A DNA stretch of 64,000 nucleotides from contig CM060732.1 of assembly GCA_030704615.1 (NCBI GenBank), forward strand, positions 66,135,053 to 66,199,052, in the 5' to 3' direction. Numbering within the stretch: the stretch's first letter is position 1; every line of letters begins with the position of its first letter. Position numbers and translations under genes: made by a program. Source of the DNA: Takakia lepidozioides. Taxonomy: Eukaryota > Streptophyta > Takakiopsida > Takakiales > Takakiaceae. This document shows, one piece after another, positions 13,476 to 25,854 of this stretch. Under the pieces are notes generated by a model. The model saw only the letters and a list, made by a program, of their open reading frames with translations, ran no database searches and had not been told where the DNA came from.

Positions 13476-16400
13476 ATGGGAACTGGTGGCGGGATTGGCC
13501 TGCTGCTCTTGAATGTTGGATATAACATCACGATTTCTCTCTAATTGGGTGTGGTTGTATTCTGGACTTGGCACCGAACATCCAGTAAGGATCTCCCACC
13601 CGGAAGCTATGGCTGGCCGTTGCTGGGCGAGACATTGACCTACATGGTTCAGATGAAGTCCCCCCTTGCCAACTTTGTGGACGAGCACAAGAAAAGGCGA
13701 GCCTTCGTTAAATCTATTTAGCTCTGCGCAAATAGATCTGACTCGGTGCAGAAGTATTAGAACTTAAGCTTAACAATTTCAACATATCTAGTGTGCATAC
13801 TAGTGATTCGACATACTGATTGACAGGAACTGATCGCAGTACTTACTTAGACCAGCTGATGTGAGCTCAAGAAATTTGGTCTGTGTACGCAGATATGGAA
13901 AGCTGTTCAAGTCGTATCTATTTTTTGAGCCCACGGTGATCGCCACTGAAGTAGACACAGTGCGACTGATTGTGCAAAGAGAAGAAAAAAAGTTTCGAGT
14001 CAACTACCCATACAGCTTTTGGAGCCTCAGCGGTCCTTTGAATGGTCTCAACATTCATGGTGAAAAGTGGAAGCAGATGAGAAAGTTCATCATCGGCATG
14101 CTCAAGCCTGAGCTGATGAGGGATCGTGTGAACAGCATTGAGGATATTACTCTCTCTTGTTTGAGTACGTGGGAAGGCCGCACTGTCTATGTCGAAGATG
14201 AGGCCAAGACCGTAAGTGTTGAAACCACTGCAGCCATATCCACTATGGAACTTCCCAGGCTCATCTAGCTCGTTAGATCATCCGTCCAGCGATCTGAATC
14301 TAGGCTTTCTGAATCTAGGCTTGCAAAGTGAAATGTACAACTTATTACATATATGCATGTACACATAGCAGAAAGTGTCCGCCAGACCCCCATTCCACTT
14401 GCTCCCACAACGACGATCCAGTTGTAATCATTTGCATTTGCAGATGTAATGTAAGTGTCTAGACTTCAAAGACAAGATAAAGAGATGTTTTATCGAGAGT
14501 GTTGAGCCACGCATGGTGACCCAATGAACAGACCATAATTTATACTTCAAATTGTTAGCTCTCTCTTTCGAGATTTGTATTGAATCTGCTAGATGGGAGA
14601 CAGAGGAATGATGTACCTGTAATGCGTGGGCACTGCTTGACTGCTGCAGCTCGCCTTCAATCTGACGGCATTGATTGTGTTGAACGTGCCTCCTGGTGAC
14701 TTCAGTGACAAGATCAAGAAGGATTACTACCCACTCATCGCCGGCATGTTTACCCTCCCCATCGACCTCCCTTGGACTAGATATGGGAAAGCTGTGCGGG
14801 TATGCGTGCACTAGGTCACAACCTTCCTATGTTCTTGAAATTTCGATTCTTTTCAGGAACTTTACTAACAACTGATCCATCTGAGTGTGTATGTACTGCA
14901 GGCACGCGAGAGAGTAGTGAAGACGCTGGATGAGTACTTGGCATCGAGGGCAGTGAAGGACGACCCTTATGATCATTATTTGAAGTTTCTGAGAGAAACC
15001 ACCCAGGATTCTCCACAGTTCATATATGAGCAATGTCGGGACTTTCTTACAGGCCTGCTCTTTGCAGGCCACGACACTACAGCAGCCACCATGGTCTTTG
15101 CAGTGAAGTATGTAGGAGACAGCCCCAAGGTTCTGGCGGCATTACGGGTATGTACAAGCTAGGATGATCTCTGCGAAACTGAAATCGTCATTCAGTGTTG
15201 AAATGAGAGATCTATTGAATATATCTAAATATGCGCTCGATCGATGTACAAATTGCCTGGAGACAGCTTTGGAAGATCACTGGAAGGATCCTTCACTAGT
15301 TATGCAATTGCAAATGTATGTAGAGACAAGAGTTAGCACCATCGATCGATAAAGTTCTAGCCACACTCTCCACCCTCTGCCTGAGCAATAGGTCTGGTCG
15401 CTCGGAAACTTACGCATCATGTTTTCATGCTGAAACTTCAGGCAGAGCACGAGAATGTTCGCAAGTCGAAGCAGCCTGGGGAAAGGCTCACATGGGACGA
15501 CTGCAAAGGAATGACTTTCACCCAAAACGTATGGCTGGCAGCTCAAATGCACACTTGTCAATCATAACTTAGCCGAGGCTGCTAACTTGGCTTCAATGAT
15601 TCGTTTTTTGATATAGAGGTTTGGACCTGTTTTGGACAGGTCTGGAATGCTACCAGACCCATGATATATAGAGCTCTATATGTGTTGTAGATCAAGATGG
15701 TATTTAAATGCATCTGACCGATTACAGCTTACCATGTGATGTGCATCTGGCCAGGTTATCACCGAGACCTTGCGGCTATGCAACGTTTCCAACACTGTCT
15801 TTCGAAAAGCTGTCGAGGATGTCGAAGTGGATGGTGTGTATCTGTCCCTCTCCCCCACCTCCTTTTCATACATGTCTGCACAGTTTCGCACCTGCATCTC
15901 TTTTTCGGACCTTTCTCTGCGAGTTCAGTGGTTGACCTATTAATCTGAGATTAATCTCCGCACTCAGGATATCACTGAAGTCAGAGATCAGGTTTGACGA
16001 TCAGAGATGTCATATACATGCAAGCAGTACTTCAACATGATGCCTTATGTATCGATCCACCATACACACAACTTTCTATATATGTACAGTTGAAGTTTCT
16101 AGATTGCACAGTATCCCACAAGGCGTCAGTGATCAACTGCACAAGTGCTGTAAAAGACTAGACACAAGCTCTTCAAGATTCTCCAGGACTGAAAGGGTTA
16201 CAGTAATTTCAAAAGTTCTGCTTGTGTAATGTGCAAATGGTGGGATCATATAGGGTACCTGATTCCCAAAGGCTGGTGTGTGATGCCTTATTTACGGTCC
16301 ATACATTACGATCCCACAATCTATTCGGACCCTTGCAAGTTCAACCCATGGCGCTACCAGGTTTGACAAATTGAACTCTGGCCTATCTTCCAGCCCCAAT

Positions 16401-17106
16401 TTCAGCGACATTTCAATTAGGTCAAACCTCTTGCTGAAATTAATCATGGCTGTCTTCAGGAAAATTCTCTACACACGGCCACCACTAGAGAATCTTTCGA
16501 AGTTGAATCGTACGTTTTCAGGTTGCCTTGTTTGTTTTCTTGTTTGATCTTGCTTTCATCTGTAGGAGAGGGGACTCCGGCTGCGGTCGACTCAAGTAAA
16601 AGCCACTTCAACTTTCAGCTACGCCCCTTTCTTGGGGGTGGACCCTATGCCTTTTTCTGATAACCTGTTTTTCAAGAGCTTCATGTTTAGGGCTGTTTAG
16701 GGACGTTATCAGAAGTGAGTCAGTTCTTGCTGTAACAGCTAAGTGCTAATTGATTCTTGCTATGTGCTCTGTCAGGAGGCAAATGGGACGAAGCTGCCTT
16801 TTTTTGGGTTTGGAGGTGGAGCACGATTGTGCCCCGGTGCGGACCTGGCTCGCGTTGAGATTTGCATCCTCCTTCACCACCTTGTAACCAAATTTGAGTA
16901 AGGCGTCACTACAATCTCATTCTTTCTACCCTACATCTATTAACGCCATGTTATTCCTCTCACAGATTTACGCGACTATTCAGCTTTCTCTCTCTCATTC
17001 CTCACTTCCTCTTTGTTTATATCAAGTAGTGGTTGGTTGTGTCTATACCAACTCTAGTCCCGAAGGCATGGTTTCGTACAGTGAAACATACCTATCCGAC
17101 ATGTAA
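13476..17106 (+). pseudogene. cytochrome P450, CYP85 clan, probably disrupted
   Basis: Haem mono-oxygenase of the clan that includes brassinosteroid and terpenoid P450s; normally ER-anchored. Exons: 13476-13696, 13893-14211, 14650-14799, 14902-15147, 15442-15528, 15755-15833, 16254-16360, 16776-16897, and a last exon near 17033. Core motifs are intact: proline hinge LPPGSYGWPLLGE, I-helix AGHDTT, ExxR as ETLR, FNPWRY, and the haem loop [10 protein letters not shown]. Three defects: an in-frame TAA at 13542-13544, 22 codons after the ATG and inside the anchor helix; a GC donor after 13696, needed to reach the in-frame next exon; and a final junction where canonical GT-AG joining shifts the frame by one base just before WLVVSIPTLVPK. 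The intact core suggests recent loss, a sequencing error, or an unusual start. Subfamily (CYP90/720/724-like) is not assignable by eye. Confidence 0.75.
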
Positions 17107-17414
17107 AAAAGCTGTTTCTCTTAGAAAGGGGAACTTGCCAAGTCTTGGGAAGAAAATATGCTCAAGCACCTCTGTGCTTGGATTCCCCTCAAGCCCCTCA
17201 TGCTCGGCCTCTCCCCCGTTTCTCCAAAATTTCACAGACAGGTACGTTTCCAACAGCACTTTCACCAAGCAGCGGCCCATAGTCTAAGAGAAATGAAATG
17301 GTATTTATTACGTCTGCGCGGAAAGCTCAAAGAGCTTATGGGACAAAATGGAAAAGCAAGAGAGGAGACAAAACGTAAAAGCAGCTCAAAAGCAACTACT
17401 GCACAAGGGATTGC

Positions 17415-17831
17415 CTAAGGATGAAGGCCTCGTGCAGGTAAGCTGCCAAGCATTTCTGACCCAAAATGGAAGACTTCAGTGAGAGATTGAGTTCCACAGA
17501 ATAGACAGTGGAATCTCCCACGGGATCTCATAATACAAAGGGCAATAAAAGAAGCGTTCTTCAGTTTCAAGAGGACACTTACAGGGGTGGAGCTGAAGAT
17601 TTGAGAGAATACCACTAACCTGGTCAGTGCACAGGTTATCAAGGGTTCATGAATGCGGGGGAGAGGGTAGACATCCTTCTTAGTTACCACGTTTAAGCGC
17701 CTGCAATCCACACAAAAAACGGGTGGATCCATCTTTCTTTCGGACCAGACTAGGCCCGGAGAGATAGAAGGTTTGGTGACACCTGCATCTAACAGTTTCC
17801 TGATCTCCTCTTCAACAAGCCTACACTCCAT
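17415..17831 (-). mobile_element. Ty3/gypsy reverse transcriptase relic
   Basis: The minus-strand frame keeps the N-terminal RT block of plant gypsy elements (EEIRKLLDAGVTKPS, then FCVDCRRLNVVTKKDVYPLPRI). The following catalytic region is scrambled and no YVDD-type site is readable. No LTRs or integrase are visible around it, so it is an isolated decayed fragment. Adjacent sequence at 17435-17465 resembles 56195-56220 (CTGCCAAGCATTTCTGA), perhaps from the same dispersed family. Confidence 0.8.
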
Positions 17832-18900
17832 GATAACACTTTCTCTATAAGCATATTTGCTTTGATGGGCTTACCAAGTTCGGTTTAAGCATCATTCAGA
17901 CTTGCAACAGATAATTTAGCTCTAGTCGAAATGGGAAGTTATCTAGTAGGAGAGAGTGACTGGAGACTCTGGACAAATGCAGGTGGGAGATGGAAGCAGC
18001 AGATGTTCCTTCATTTTTCCCTTTTCCAAGATTGAGCAAAAGACTTCCCATTCGAGTCAAGCCACTGAAGTGAGCTTTTGATAACTACGGTACTCTAGAT
18101 TGTATGACTTAAAATTATCAGAAAGCGGATCACAGCAAGATTCACAAATTATGCTCCACGGTAGCTTAGCATGTGCAATTCACATGTATGTATGTTGCAT
18201 CTCGAGCAATAAATTTGAGTTGGCACGTAAATGTAATTATTCTCTCCCCTCAGCTCTCCCAGAAAACCACGCTAGGAAGCACTTGAAAATAAGAAAGAAT
18301 TTGGTCTTGAAGCTAGATTCGCACTTGCAATATGGCCCCTTGGTGATCGGAATTCATCTATAATAAAGATCGTTCTGCTTTTTAGATCTCTCTGGGCGCA
18401 TGCAGTTGCAATCGTCAAACTAATAACTAGAACTTGACAATGTATTCTAAATCTATGCGCAGAAGGAATCTATAGTACGTGTAGAGATGGGTTGGTAGCA
18501 TGGGGACCTGATCATCATTTGAGATAGGAATTCAGGTGCTGCTTCGTGGTAGTCTTGAATGTACAAAAACACTGCTGGACTCTTTATCAACTGTACATAA
18601 GTTTATGTATGCATATAATAATGCTACACATCGGGTACCTGTATAGCAATAAAATTTTTACTTAAATTGATCTACGGATGTGTACGAGATTATAGAACCA
18701 TGATAGACTATATAATTATGTTCACCTTCTCTTACCTCGTTTACTGTACAACGGGGCTGGATCATCTACACGTTTCATCAGATCCATGCTACATGCCACA
18801 TTTTGTGTGGACACTCTTTACTGAAAGCTTCACTTGCCGTGTGGAATGCATATCAAAACGCCAAGTCCAAATTGCAGTGCAGTCTCGTACATACAGCTAT
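17832..18900. other. intergenic region, nothing recognised
   Basis: AT-rich sequence with short chance frames only; no conserved domain, RNA gene or clear repeat was seen. Confidence 0.35.
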
Positions 18901-18912
18901 GTAATCGAGTAT

Positions 18913-19221
18913 GGAGTACAGCGTAGACCTGTTGAAAGAAAAGTTATAAAGAGGCCGTTCCATACTCAACTCTTTGAAGGACGTGGCTCTCCATTTGATG
19001 GACCGTAAGTGAAGGTATTGAGAAGAGAGGTGTAATATACAAACTGTGGATACAGCGTAGACCTGTAGTTATAAATATGCACAGATTGTATGTTACACCT
19101 CTCTTTCCAAAAACCTTCACTTACAGTCCATCAAATGAAAACCGAAGCGCCACGTCCTGTAAAGGGTCGAGTATGGAACAGCCTCTTTATAACTTTCATT
19201 CAAAAGGTCTATGCTATATCC
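18913..19221. repeat. large foldback (inverted repeat)
   Basis: Left arm 18913-19048 pairs with right arm 19080-19221 across a loop of about 31 bases. The arms match along their length, for example AGTTATAAAGAGGC pairs with GCCTCTTTATAACT and AGAGAGGTGTAA with TTACACCTCTCT. A further direct copy of part of the right arm lies at 19213-19290 (CCTTCAC-TACAGT-CATC-AATGAAAA-CGAAGCGCC). The hairpin lies about 0.9 kb upstream of the TSJT1-like ATG and could be a foldback transposon or a small-RNA precursor locus. Confidence 0.8.
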
Positions 19222-20126
19222 ACACCTCTTTTTTCAACACCTTCACCTACAGTTCATCGAATGAAAATCGAAGCGCCGCTTCCTGCCGCAGTGTTGTGCG
19301 TCCCTCGAGTCCAGAGTGGAAAACTTATCAAGCCACATGAAATTTCAGGCCATCTCAAATTCGAGTGGATCAACTCCCCGTCCCCCCTACAATCCTTCCG
19401 AACAGTCTGATCTCTGAAAGTCACATGGAAGAGACACGATGTGGAGCAGAAGCGCAAGCGCATTGCCGCCATTACTACCTACTCGACTGCAGACCCGGAC
19501 AGCAGCACGGAGAAAATCATCCAGTTGGATGGATGTGTTTCTGGGCTTCCCGCATAAACAAGAAGTCCAAATGTAAAGAAGTGCCAACGTGGAGTGCGGT
19601 GTCCTTCCGAGCGAGCACGTTCTCGCTCTGCGAAGCGTCCGATGCGAGAGGCTGGGGCATCGCTGCCGTCCAAAGGAAAGGTCAAGAGGCAAGAACAAGA
19701 GCAAGAAAGAGGGAGGAAGCAAGACGACAAAGAGGAAGCGCGTGGCGAGGGATAAGACGTGCACAGGTGTCCTTTGTTCTTATCTCTGCGCGCTCTCGCA
19801 GTAGGTACACTGTGCTGCTGCAGTTCACGAGACTTGCTCGGTGCCGGGCAGCTGTTGAGCCGCTGCGGTGCGCCCGATTTCCCGTTAAATAGCCTCGGTT
19901 GGCACTGGTAGTCTTCTTTTCTTGCTCCAGTTTTGTAGATCTTGAGTTTGAGTGGTTGTGTGTGCGACGGGAGTGGAAACACCTTGGGAGGTTGAGGTTC
20001 TGCCTTGCTTTGCTTGCTTGATTAGAGGGAGTAACACTCTGTCTGCTTTTCTTAGTGTCTGCTTTTCTTAGTTTGGTGGAGCGTAAGGTTGTTTGTGTGG
20101 AGCTTGTGCGGACGAGAGGGATCAAG

Positions 20127-21790
20127 ATGCTGGCTGTGTTTCACAAAGATGTTGCTAGTGCTCCTCGGGAGCTGAGTGCGCCGGCTGGTGACAGCGGTGA
20201 TGGCGTGAAGAGTGACATTGACATTCTCGATTCTTACAAGCATACTTATCCTGATGCGATCTCTTTCCAATTTGCTGGCAACAGCACTATGGCCTACTCT
20301 CATGCAAAACAGGCCCTCTTGAGACCGAGGTACCTTTTCTTGTGCATTTTGCTTACCTGGCTCTTTTTTGAGTTGCGGGATAACGTGAAAACAAGTCTAT
20401 GTTCTACTAGACTTGTGGTGTAAGGTCCTTGATTGATGTACTGTGTTTCTTTCGTTCTGTGTAGTCTCCCCATGACAGCCAGGGTTTGGGCCCTTTGTAT
20501 GCCGAATAATAAGGCGATCGTATTGTTTGCAGAAGTGTATCTCTCTTGATACTTCTTTGAATGCCTTATGTCAGAAATAGGGATGCAGTGGGAATAGAAA
20601 CAGAACGAGGGTAGGACGCTTCCTGAGCGGAGTTTCTCAGTTGGTTTCTGACTTGTAGGTGGCTTACGTGGGATCTGTGCAGATCGTTTGCAGTTGTGGA
20701 TGATGTATTCTGTATGTTTGTGGGCATATTGGAGAATTTGCCTCATCTCAGGCAGCAGTATGGTCTTTCAAAGAGTGTGAACGAGGTTACGCTTGTAATT
20801 GAGATGTACAGAGTCCTTCGAGATCGCGGCCCGTACTCAGCAGACCAAGTAGTTGGAGATCTAAGCGGTGCATTTGCCTTTGTCCTCTATGACACCAAGG
20901 CCAAGAAACTATTTGTTGCCTCTGTAAGTATCCCTTCGTATGTGGTGCTTGCCAAGTCGGAATGCTTCTTGGCATTGTAATTTCATGTCATGCCATATTT
21001 GTCATTGCCACTGGTCTACTACTGTTAGAAACAGACTATCCTGGCATTGAGGGAGTCATCTCCTCATCAGGGATGCATGAGTCTGGTCTTGCTGAGAAAG
21101 TTAGAATGCATCATCTATCATCAGTAGACTGAGCTGTTATTGTGCCTGAAGACTAGATGCTCGCCGTATCCATGGCTAATGGTGGGAGCAAATCACGATG
21201 GTCTGCAGGACAGTTACGGGAAAGTTCCCTTTTACTGGGGCACTGCTTCTGATGGGTCTCTTGCTTTCTCTGATGATGCCAATCTCCTGAAACATGGGTG
21301 TGGCAAGTCATTTGCCCCCTTCCCTCGAGGTAGGATTTTTCTATCAATGGTCGAATGCAGATTAATGTTGTTTATTCCGTTTGCACTCACTGTCGCTCTG
21401 CTTAACGCTGTCAAGTTTGGAATTGAACCTTCGCAGTCGGAACGTCTAGTATCAAAAATGAGGAATAGGCACATAATGATGTGGTAAAAGTGCAGCTAGT
21501 CACATGTCACCCTAGGGTTCCATGTCCACCCTTTGGAGAATATGTGTTTGAAAGTATGCTTCTGAGGCTTTATGTCTTGAAACTGGATTTGTCTTCTGTA
21601 TGCAGGGTGCTTTTTCTCAAGCTCATCAGGCTTGTCCAGCTTCGAGCATCCGCTCAGCCCTATGACACCAGTTCCTCGGGTGGATAGCCAAGGCCAAATG
21701 TGTGGCTCGATGTTCAAGGTGGACGTTGTCCTTAGAAAAACTGCTCCTGGCTTCCCTCGTGTTGGCAGCGAGGCACACTGGACTGTTTGA
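20127..21790 (+). CDS. TSJT1 / aluminium-induced-like GATase_7 (DUF3700) protein
   Basis: A stem-specific TSJT1/aluminium-induced protein. The family has a glutamine-amidotransferase-like (GATase_7, DUF3700) fold, is often stress- or auxin-responsive, and its biochemical role is unsettled. Four exons with GT-AG borders: 20127-20329, 20683-20923, 21209-21329, 21606-21790, total 249 residues, the normal family length. It starts MLAVF, as family members do, and contains FAVVDDVFCMF, LRQQYGLSKSVNEV, LRDRGPYSADQV, FAFVLYDTKAK, PFYWGTASDGSLAFSDD, KHGCGKSFAPFPRG, and the C-terminal PRVGSEAHWTV. The ATG is preceded by an open leader from about 19.86 kb. No defect was found; this is the cleanest gene model in the window. 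Confidence 0.93.
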
Positions 21791-23166
21791 AGCTCTATCT
21801 TTTTCTCAGAAGCACTTGGGAGTCAATAGATCATTATTTCTCCTTGTACATTTTGTTAAATAACAACCATGCAGCCATGGAAGCTGTGTGGATCTATGAC
21901 TGTGCAATTTGAATCATTGAAACGTGTTTCAGTGATTTTTGGGCCAAAGGCCTTTTTCCCATAATTTGAATCTTAGCCAGCTTGTTGTCCTGGCCTTTAA
22001 CTCGGGACTATTTGCGTGCTTTAACAGGTTGAGAAAAAGGAAGATGATAACAGCAAAACTGTGGCTCAAGGATTGGGCACCTTAAACTTCCTAGTGCCAC
22101 CTGAATAAATATAGCTCAGACTGGCATAAACTGGGGGGCAAACAGTAGTTCTGATTTCAAATAAAGCGAGGACTATGATGGAGACAATTTCGAAGAGAGC
22201 AAGACTATGCAGTGGGGTTTTATACCAGGAAACTCAGCTTGTTGATTGTATCTAAGAAGCTCCATGCAACTGGAAGGAAGTATAGTTTGTCGATCTCCTC
22301 AGATGCTCTGTGTAGAAGTTGCCTTTCTAGAAAGAAACTCAAATGGTATTGGCCTAGAACATTGTTCTTATATGCTAAGGGCTTTTTCCGCTCTGTACCC
22401 TTCCCAGGACAATACTTACATTGTTACACTTTGTAAGGGCACAAAGTATGCCCAGTCACTGGCAGCAGGATACAGATTGAGAGAGTGGTTGGTGCAGAGT
22501 TTGCTTAGACTCTGGAGATTGGTCTGAACAGTTTTGATAGCAAAGGATCAAACATTCATTTGTGACGCCTTCTAGAAATACTTTCATACTGATTCTGCAG
22601 GGTGGGAAGCTCTTGTAAAATATAGTCTCGTGGAAATTTGCTTCATGTTTGAGTGAAGCTGTTTTGGTCGGTACAAGACTGTCACATACTGGGTAGTGGC
22701 TATAGTCCAGACTTGAAGGGGGAAACTGGTCTTTGCTCCCCTGCAACATGGAAAAGCACTGGTCCAAAGGCATTCTTGATGATAGCAACGATGACAGAGA
22801 CTTGGGAGGAAGGAGGAGGTTGGAAGGCATGGATGACAAGTGGGACTACGCTGGAGGATAACTAAGTATGAAGGCCGTGTCAAGAAAAGTAGATGTAAAT
22901 GCGTGTCACCTTGTGTCTCATTGTGACAGTAAAATATCAGGTCAGGAAATGTGGAGCTTATTTCAATGGACAAGTGTAGAAATATCCTCGGCTTTACATG
23001 AAATCGAATTAGGAACAGATTGGGAACATGTCATTGTCTGATTGAGAACTTGTCGAGAATCTGTTATCATTGCTATTATTATTATTAAATTTAACGCTGA
23101 AGTGACATGGCCCTGGATTATTGAAGGGAAAAAAATTAAAACCCTTGAGAACAAAGTTAGAAACGG
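21791..23166. other. 3' flank and intergenic region
   Basis: The first part should contain the TSJT1-like 3' UTR (several AATAAA-like words near 22105 and 22160). Only short frames without domains follow; no RNA gene or repeat was identified up to the hAT-like element. Confidence 0.35.
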
Positions 23167-23310
23167 GTTGAGACCAGTGTTGGACTGGTATATAGGGCCT
23201 GGACCGAATTATTAAATAACCGACCCAGCTGGTATGGGGTTGTAATAGGTACTAGTTTTGAACTGAACAGGCTGGTATTGACTATTGACAAAGGAAATAC
23301 TTGTGCAATA

Positions 23311-23984
23311 TGTAGAGCAGTTTCATTCGGCCCGGTTATTTTTAGAGTGGTCCAAGAATTAGCGTGGTCCAGGAGTTAAAAGAGGGGGTCAATGTATTAA
23401 GGCCACTTGTATTATTTAATAAAATAAAGGGTCCAAAAATTAAGGATTGACTTTCTAGCGTGGGGTTTTTAGATAGTTTTAGTTCTAGTTGACTTTCCAA
23501 TTTCTAGGTAGTTCTATTAATATGTCGGTCCAGTGAGAGAAGCAAGTGACTAGTTGCTTGTAACTTGTGTCTTCAACATGCACAGGCACTAGTAGCGTGT
23601 CTCACTAGTGGTTTGAGAGCCAGAGCCAGCGTGAGTAGTTGTTTGCTATGTTGGGGGTCGGGCCAAGTATGGCAGGCAGGTTCAAAATGGCTGCAAGAGG
23701 GAAAGACAAGGTGGTGCAGGGTGCAGAGAAGTTCATAGAGGCAAGTGTTACTATCGGCGTGGGTGGAGCAGATATCGACGTCACATCAGGTCCCCTTTAT
23801 TCCACTTGTTCACAGATTTAGTGACACTCACCATGCATTTTAGTGATTGGGTAGCAACCTCCAGTAGGTTGACTCTTGGTTCTCATTTCTGCAACTCTTG
23901 CATTACCCACTTTTCAAACTTTCTATAATTTATTAATAAAGTTTGACGCTCGACCATCCAACAATTAAAAGAAATCTCATCTCA
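23311..23984. mobile_element. solo-LTR-like insertion nested in hAT copy 1
   Basis: This 674-bp block is absent from the sister element at 45.4 kb, where the sequence reads directly through CAATACCC. It begins TG (TGTAGAGCAG) and ends CA (CATCTCA), and carries a polyadenylation-like TTAATAAAG near its right end. The flank reads CAATA on the left and CTA-CCC on the right, consistent with a decayed 5-bp target duplication. No internal coding region or second LTR was found, so a solo LTR is the simplest reading. Confidence 0.6.
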
Positions 23985-24513
23985 CTACCCGTATTATGGG
24001 CAAAAACAAAGACTATACACATGGTATAGATACCAAGTTGGGGTCAAGGCATGTCCAGGCCAAAGGGCCCGCCACTATTTTTCATTTTTTAGCACATGTA
24101 GTTAGGACAATGACAACTTGGCATTGACAACCTCGACAAATTAGTGCTATTTTAAAAAAATGGGCCGGATGAGGTGCACACGGATTGCAAGGTCGTTGAG
24201 CAAGGGATCAAGGATTTCTTTATGTCGGAAGACAATACGAGTGAAGAAGATGAGGACCTCATTGCAGATGCCGGCATGTTTGACAATGAGGCTTGCAATC
24301 AGTTTTCTCTTAACAAGGCTTGCGCTTCACTAGGGAGCACAACCCACAGTCATGGGAGTTTTATGTTTTGTAATGTCGGTCATAGGAGTTATATGTTTTT
24401 CAGACGGAATAAAACCATAAGCACTTGTTCTTTGTGTTAATTTCGCATAATTGTTAGCTTCACCAATTTCATTTCGCTGTGGAAATTTCACAGCAAACAT
24501 TCGTGAAAATTTT

Positions 24514-24680
24514 GATGCCTCCCGAAGGTAGCGTAACTTATGGTGTCACTTCATCACAAGAGCTACTGTCTTCCAGCTGAAAGGTGAACGAACACCTTCA
24601 TGACAAACCGGACTGGTTTGAACCCACAACCACATCCAACGTGGTATGTGCCCATTTCCACTAGGCTACATGCTGGTTGT
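24514..24680 (-). mobile_element. tRNA-derived SINE (family A), copy inside hAT copy 1
   Basis: On the minus strand it shows the same head as the SINE at 34333: an A-box-like TAGCCTAGTGG, then GGGCACATACCACG, and a B-box-like GGGTTCAAACC, followed by the family body (GACACCATAAGTTACG) and GGGAGGC near the tail. A clean target duplication was not found here. Confidence 0.75.
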
Positions 24681-25633
24681 TGAGGAATATGCCCTTGTGC
24701 TCACATAAAGCATACTTTGCGTACTAGTCCAAAATGTTATTATGTAATGCAAAGTCTGAATTTTGCAACAAAATATTCCTTTGAAATCAATCTAATAAAA
24801 CTCCAACCAGGGCCAGTCCCCTGTTCTCTTAAAAATAAAATAAGAAATCAAGTATGCTTCTAAATTAAATCCATATTAATGAATTGGTGATTATTTTAAT
24901 TTTAAGTTTAACTATTTATAACCAGGTTTATAACCGGCTGGTATTACGATTGGAATACCCGTCCTATTGATACCCCTCCACAAATAAAAAGTCATACTAC
25001 TATTGAGAACCGGCGGATATTAGAATTAAATGAATATTCCAATACTATGGAATCGGCTGGTATTAAGAGCCCACCCAACCCTCGTTCAGACCCAATTGAG
25101 AATCTAGTTTTCTTATTAGCTTTGAATACTAAAGTGATTCAATATGAAATAATTATGAACAAGCGACCTCTATGCACAACTCACTCATTATAATCCTAAT
25201 GAAAGAGCATGCTCTTTTTCAAATTCCCGAAGCTGAGTGATGATATTTCTTGCTAGCTGCATCACCTGCACGCAAGATTTAGTGTAACAAAAACACCAAA
25301 AAATCTAATTCAGCTTCACACAAGATAGCCAAAGTACGTTTAACCAACTGAAATGAGATAATTGCATACATTCCCGGTGAAGGTCATAATTCCCATGCTC
25401 AGTTGCCTACAATAGTGCCTTCCAAGTATGCAGTTTCCAAGGAATTTTTTTTAGCTCTTAGAAGAAGCAGAGTAACTGCATGGAATGCTCTAGTCTTCAC
25501 CTTGACTCCACAGCTAGATTGGAGAAAAGGAGAAGGTGAAGGAACATCCACTTGATAGAGAAAGGGAGGCAAGAACGTAAATATTGTAGTCATTGAGCTA
25601 GCAATGTATGTTGCAAGGAGGAGGAAAACTTTT

Positions 25634-25665
25634 GCCGACAGAGGCATAACTTATGGTGTCACTTC
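25634..25665 (-). repeat. SINE family A tail fragment
   Basis: The plus-strand word ATAACTTATGGTGTCACTTC matches 19 of 20 bases with the body of the nearby family A SINE (GTAACTTATGGTGTCACTTC at about 24533). Only this short piece is recognisable, so it is either a truncated copy or a shared fragment. Confidence 0.45.
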
Positions 25666-25823
25666 TTGTTTATCAGACCAAGCAAGCACATGAAAATTGC
25701 TTCATTTGTAATAGGCTGGGTGGTCAAAGCAACTGCAGTAGGGGAGAGAGCAAACCAGGAGACGTAAAGCACGCCAAAAAATTTTGTTTGTATTTATCGT
25801 GCCGTTTAAAAGCAGAATTCATC

Positions 25824-25854
25824 GGGGTGCATTCCACCTTGCGGAATGCACCCC
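25824..25854. repeat. perfect 12-bp stem palindrome
   Basis: GGGGTGCATTCC is followed by a 7-base loop and GGAATGCACCCC. A looser echo (GAGTGCATTC and GAATGCTC) follows at about 25869-25892. Function unknown; it may be a terminus of a decayed element. Confidence 0.7.

Larger units (their letters stand above)
23175..25083. mobile_element. hAT-like non-autonomous element, copy 1 (with nested inserts)
   Basis: The left end reads CAGTGTTGGACTGG and the right end, reverse-complemented, GAGGGTTGGGTGGG. It is flanked by 8-bp direct repeats, GTTGAGAC (23167-23174) and GTTCAGAC (25084-25091), differing at one base. An 8-bp target duplication with a CAGTG-type end is the hAT superfamily pattern. Subterminal regions repeat a CGGCTGGTATT-like word. 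No transposase frame is present. The backbone matches copy 2 at 45417-46502, which shows that 23311-23984 is a later insertion. Confidence 0.85.

Noticed and set aside
19365-19892. 175-codon plus-strand and overlapping minus-strand frames upstream of the TSJT1-like gene
   Set aside because: Low-complexity Arg/Lys/Ser-rich translations overlapping on both strands, no conserved motif; probably promoter and leader sequence.
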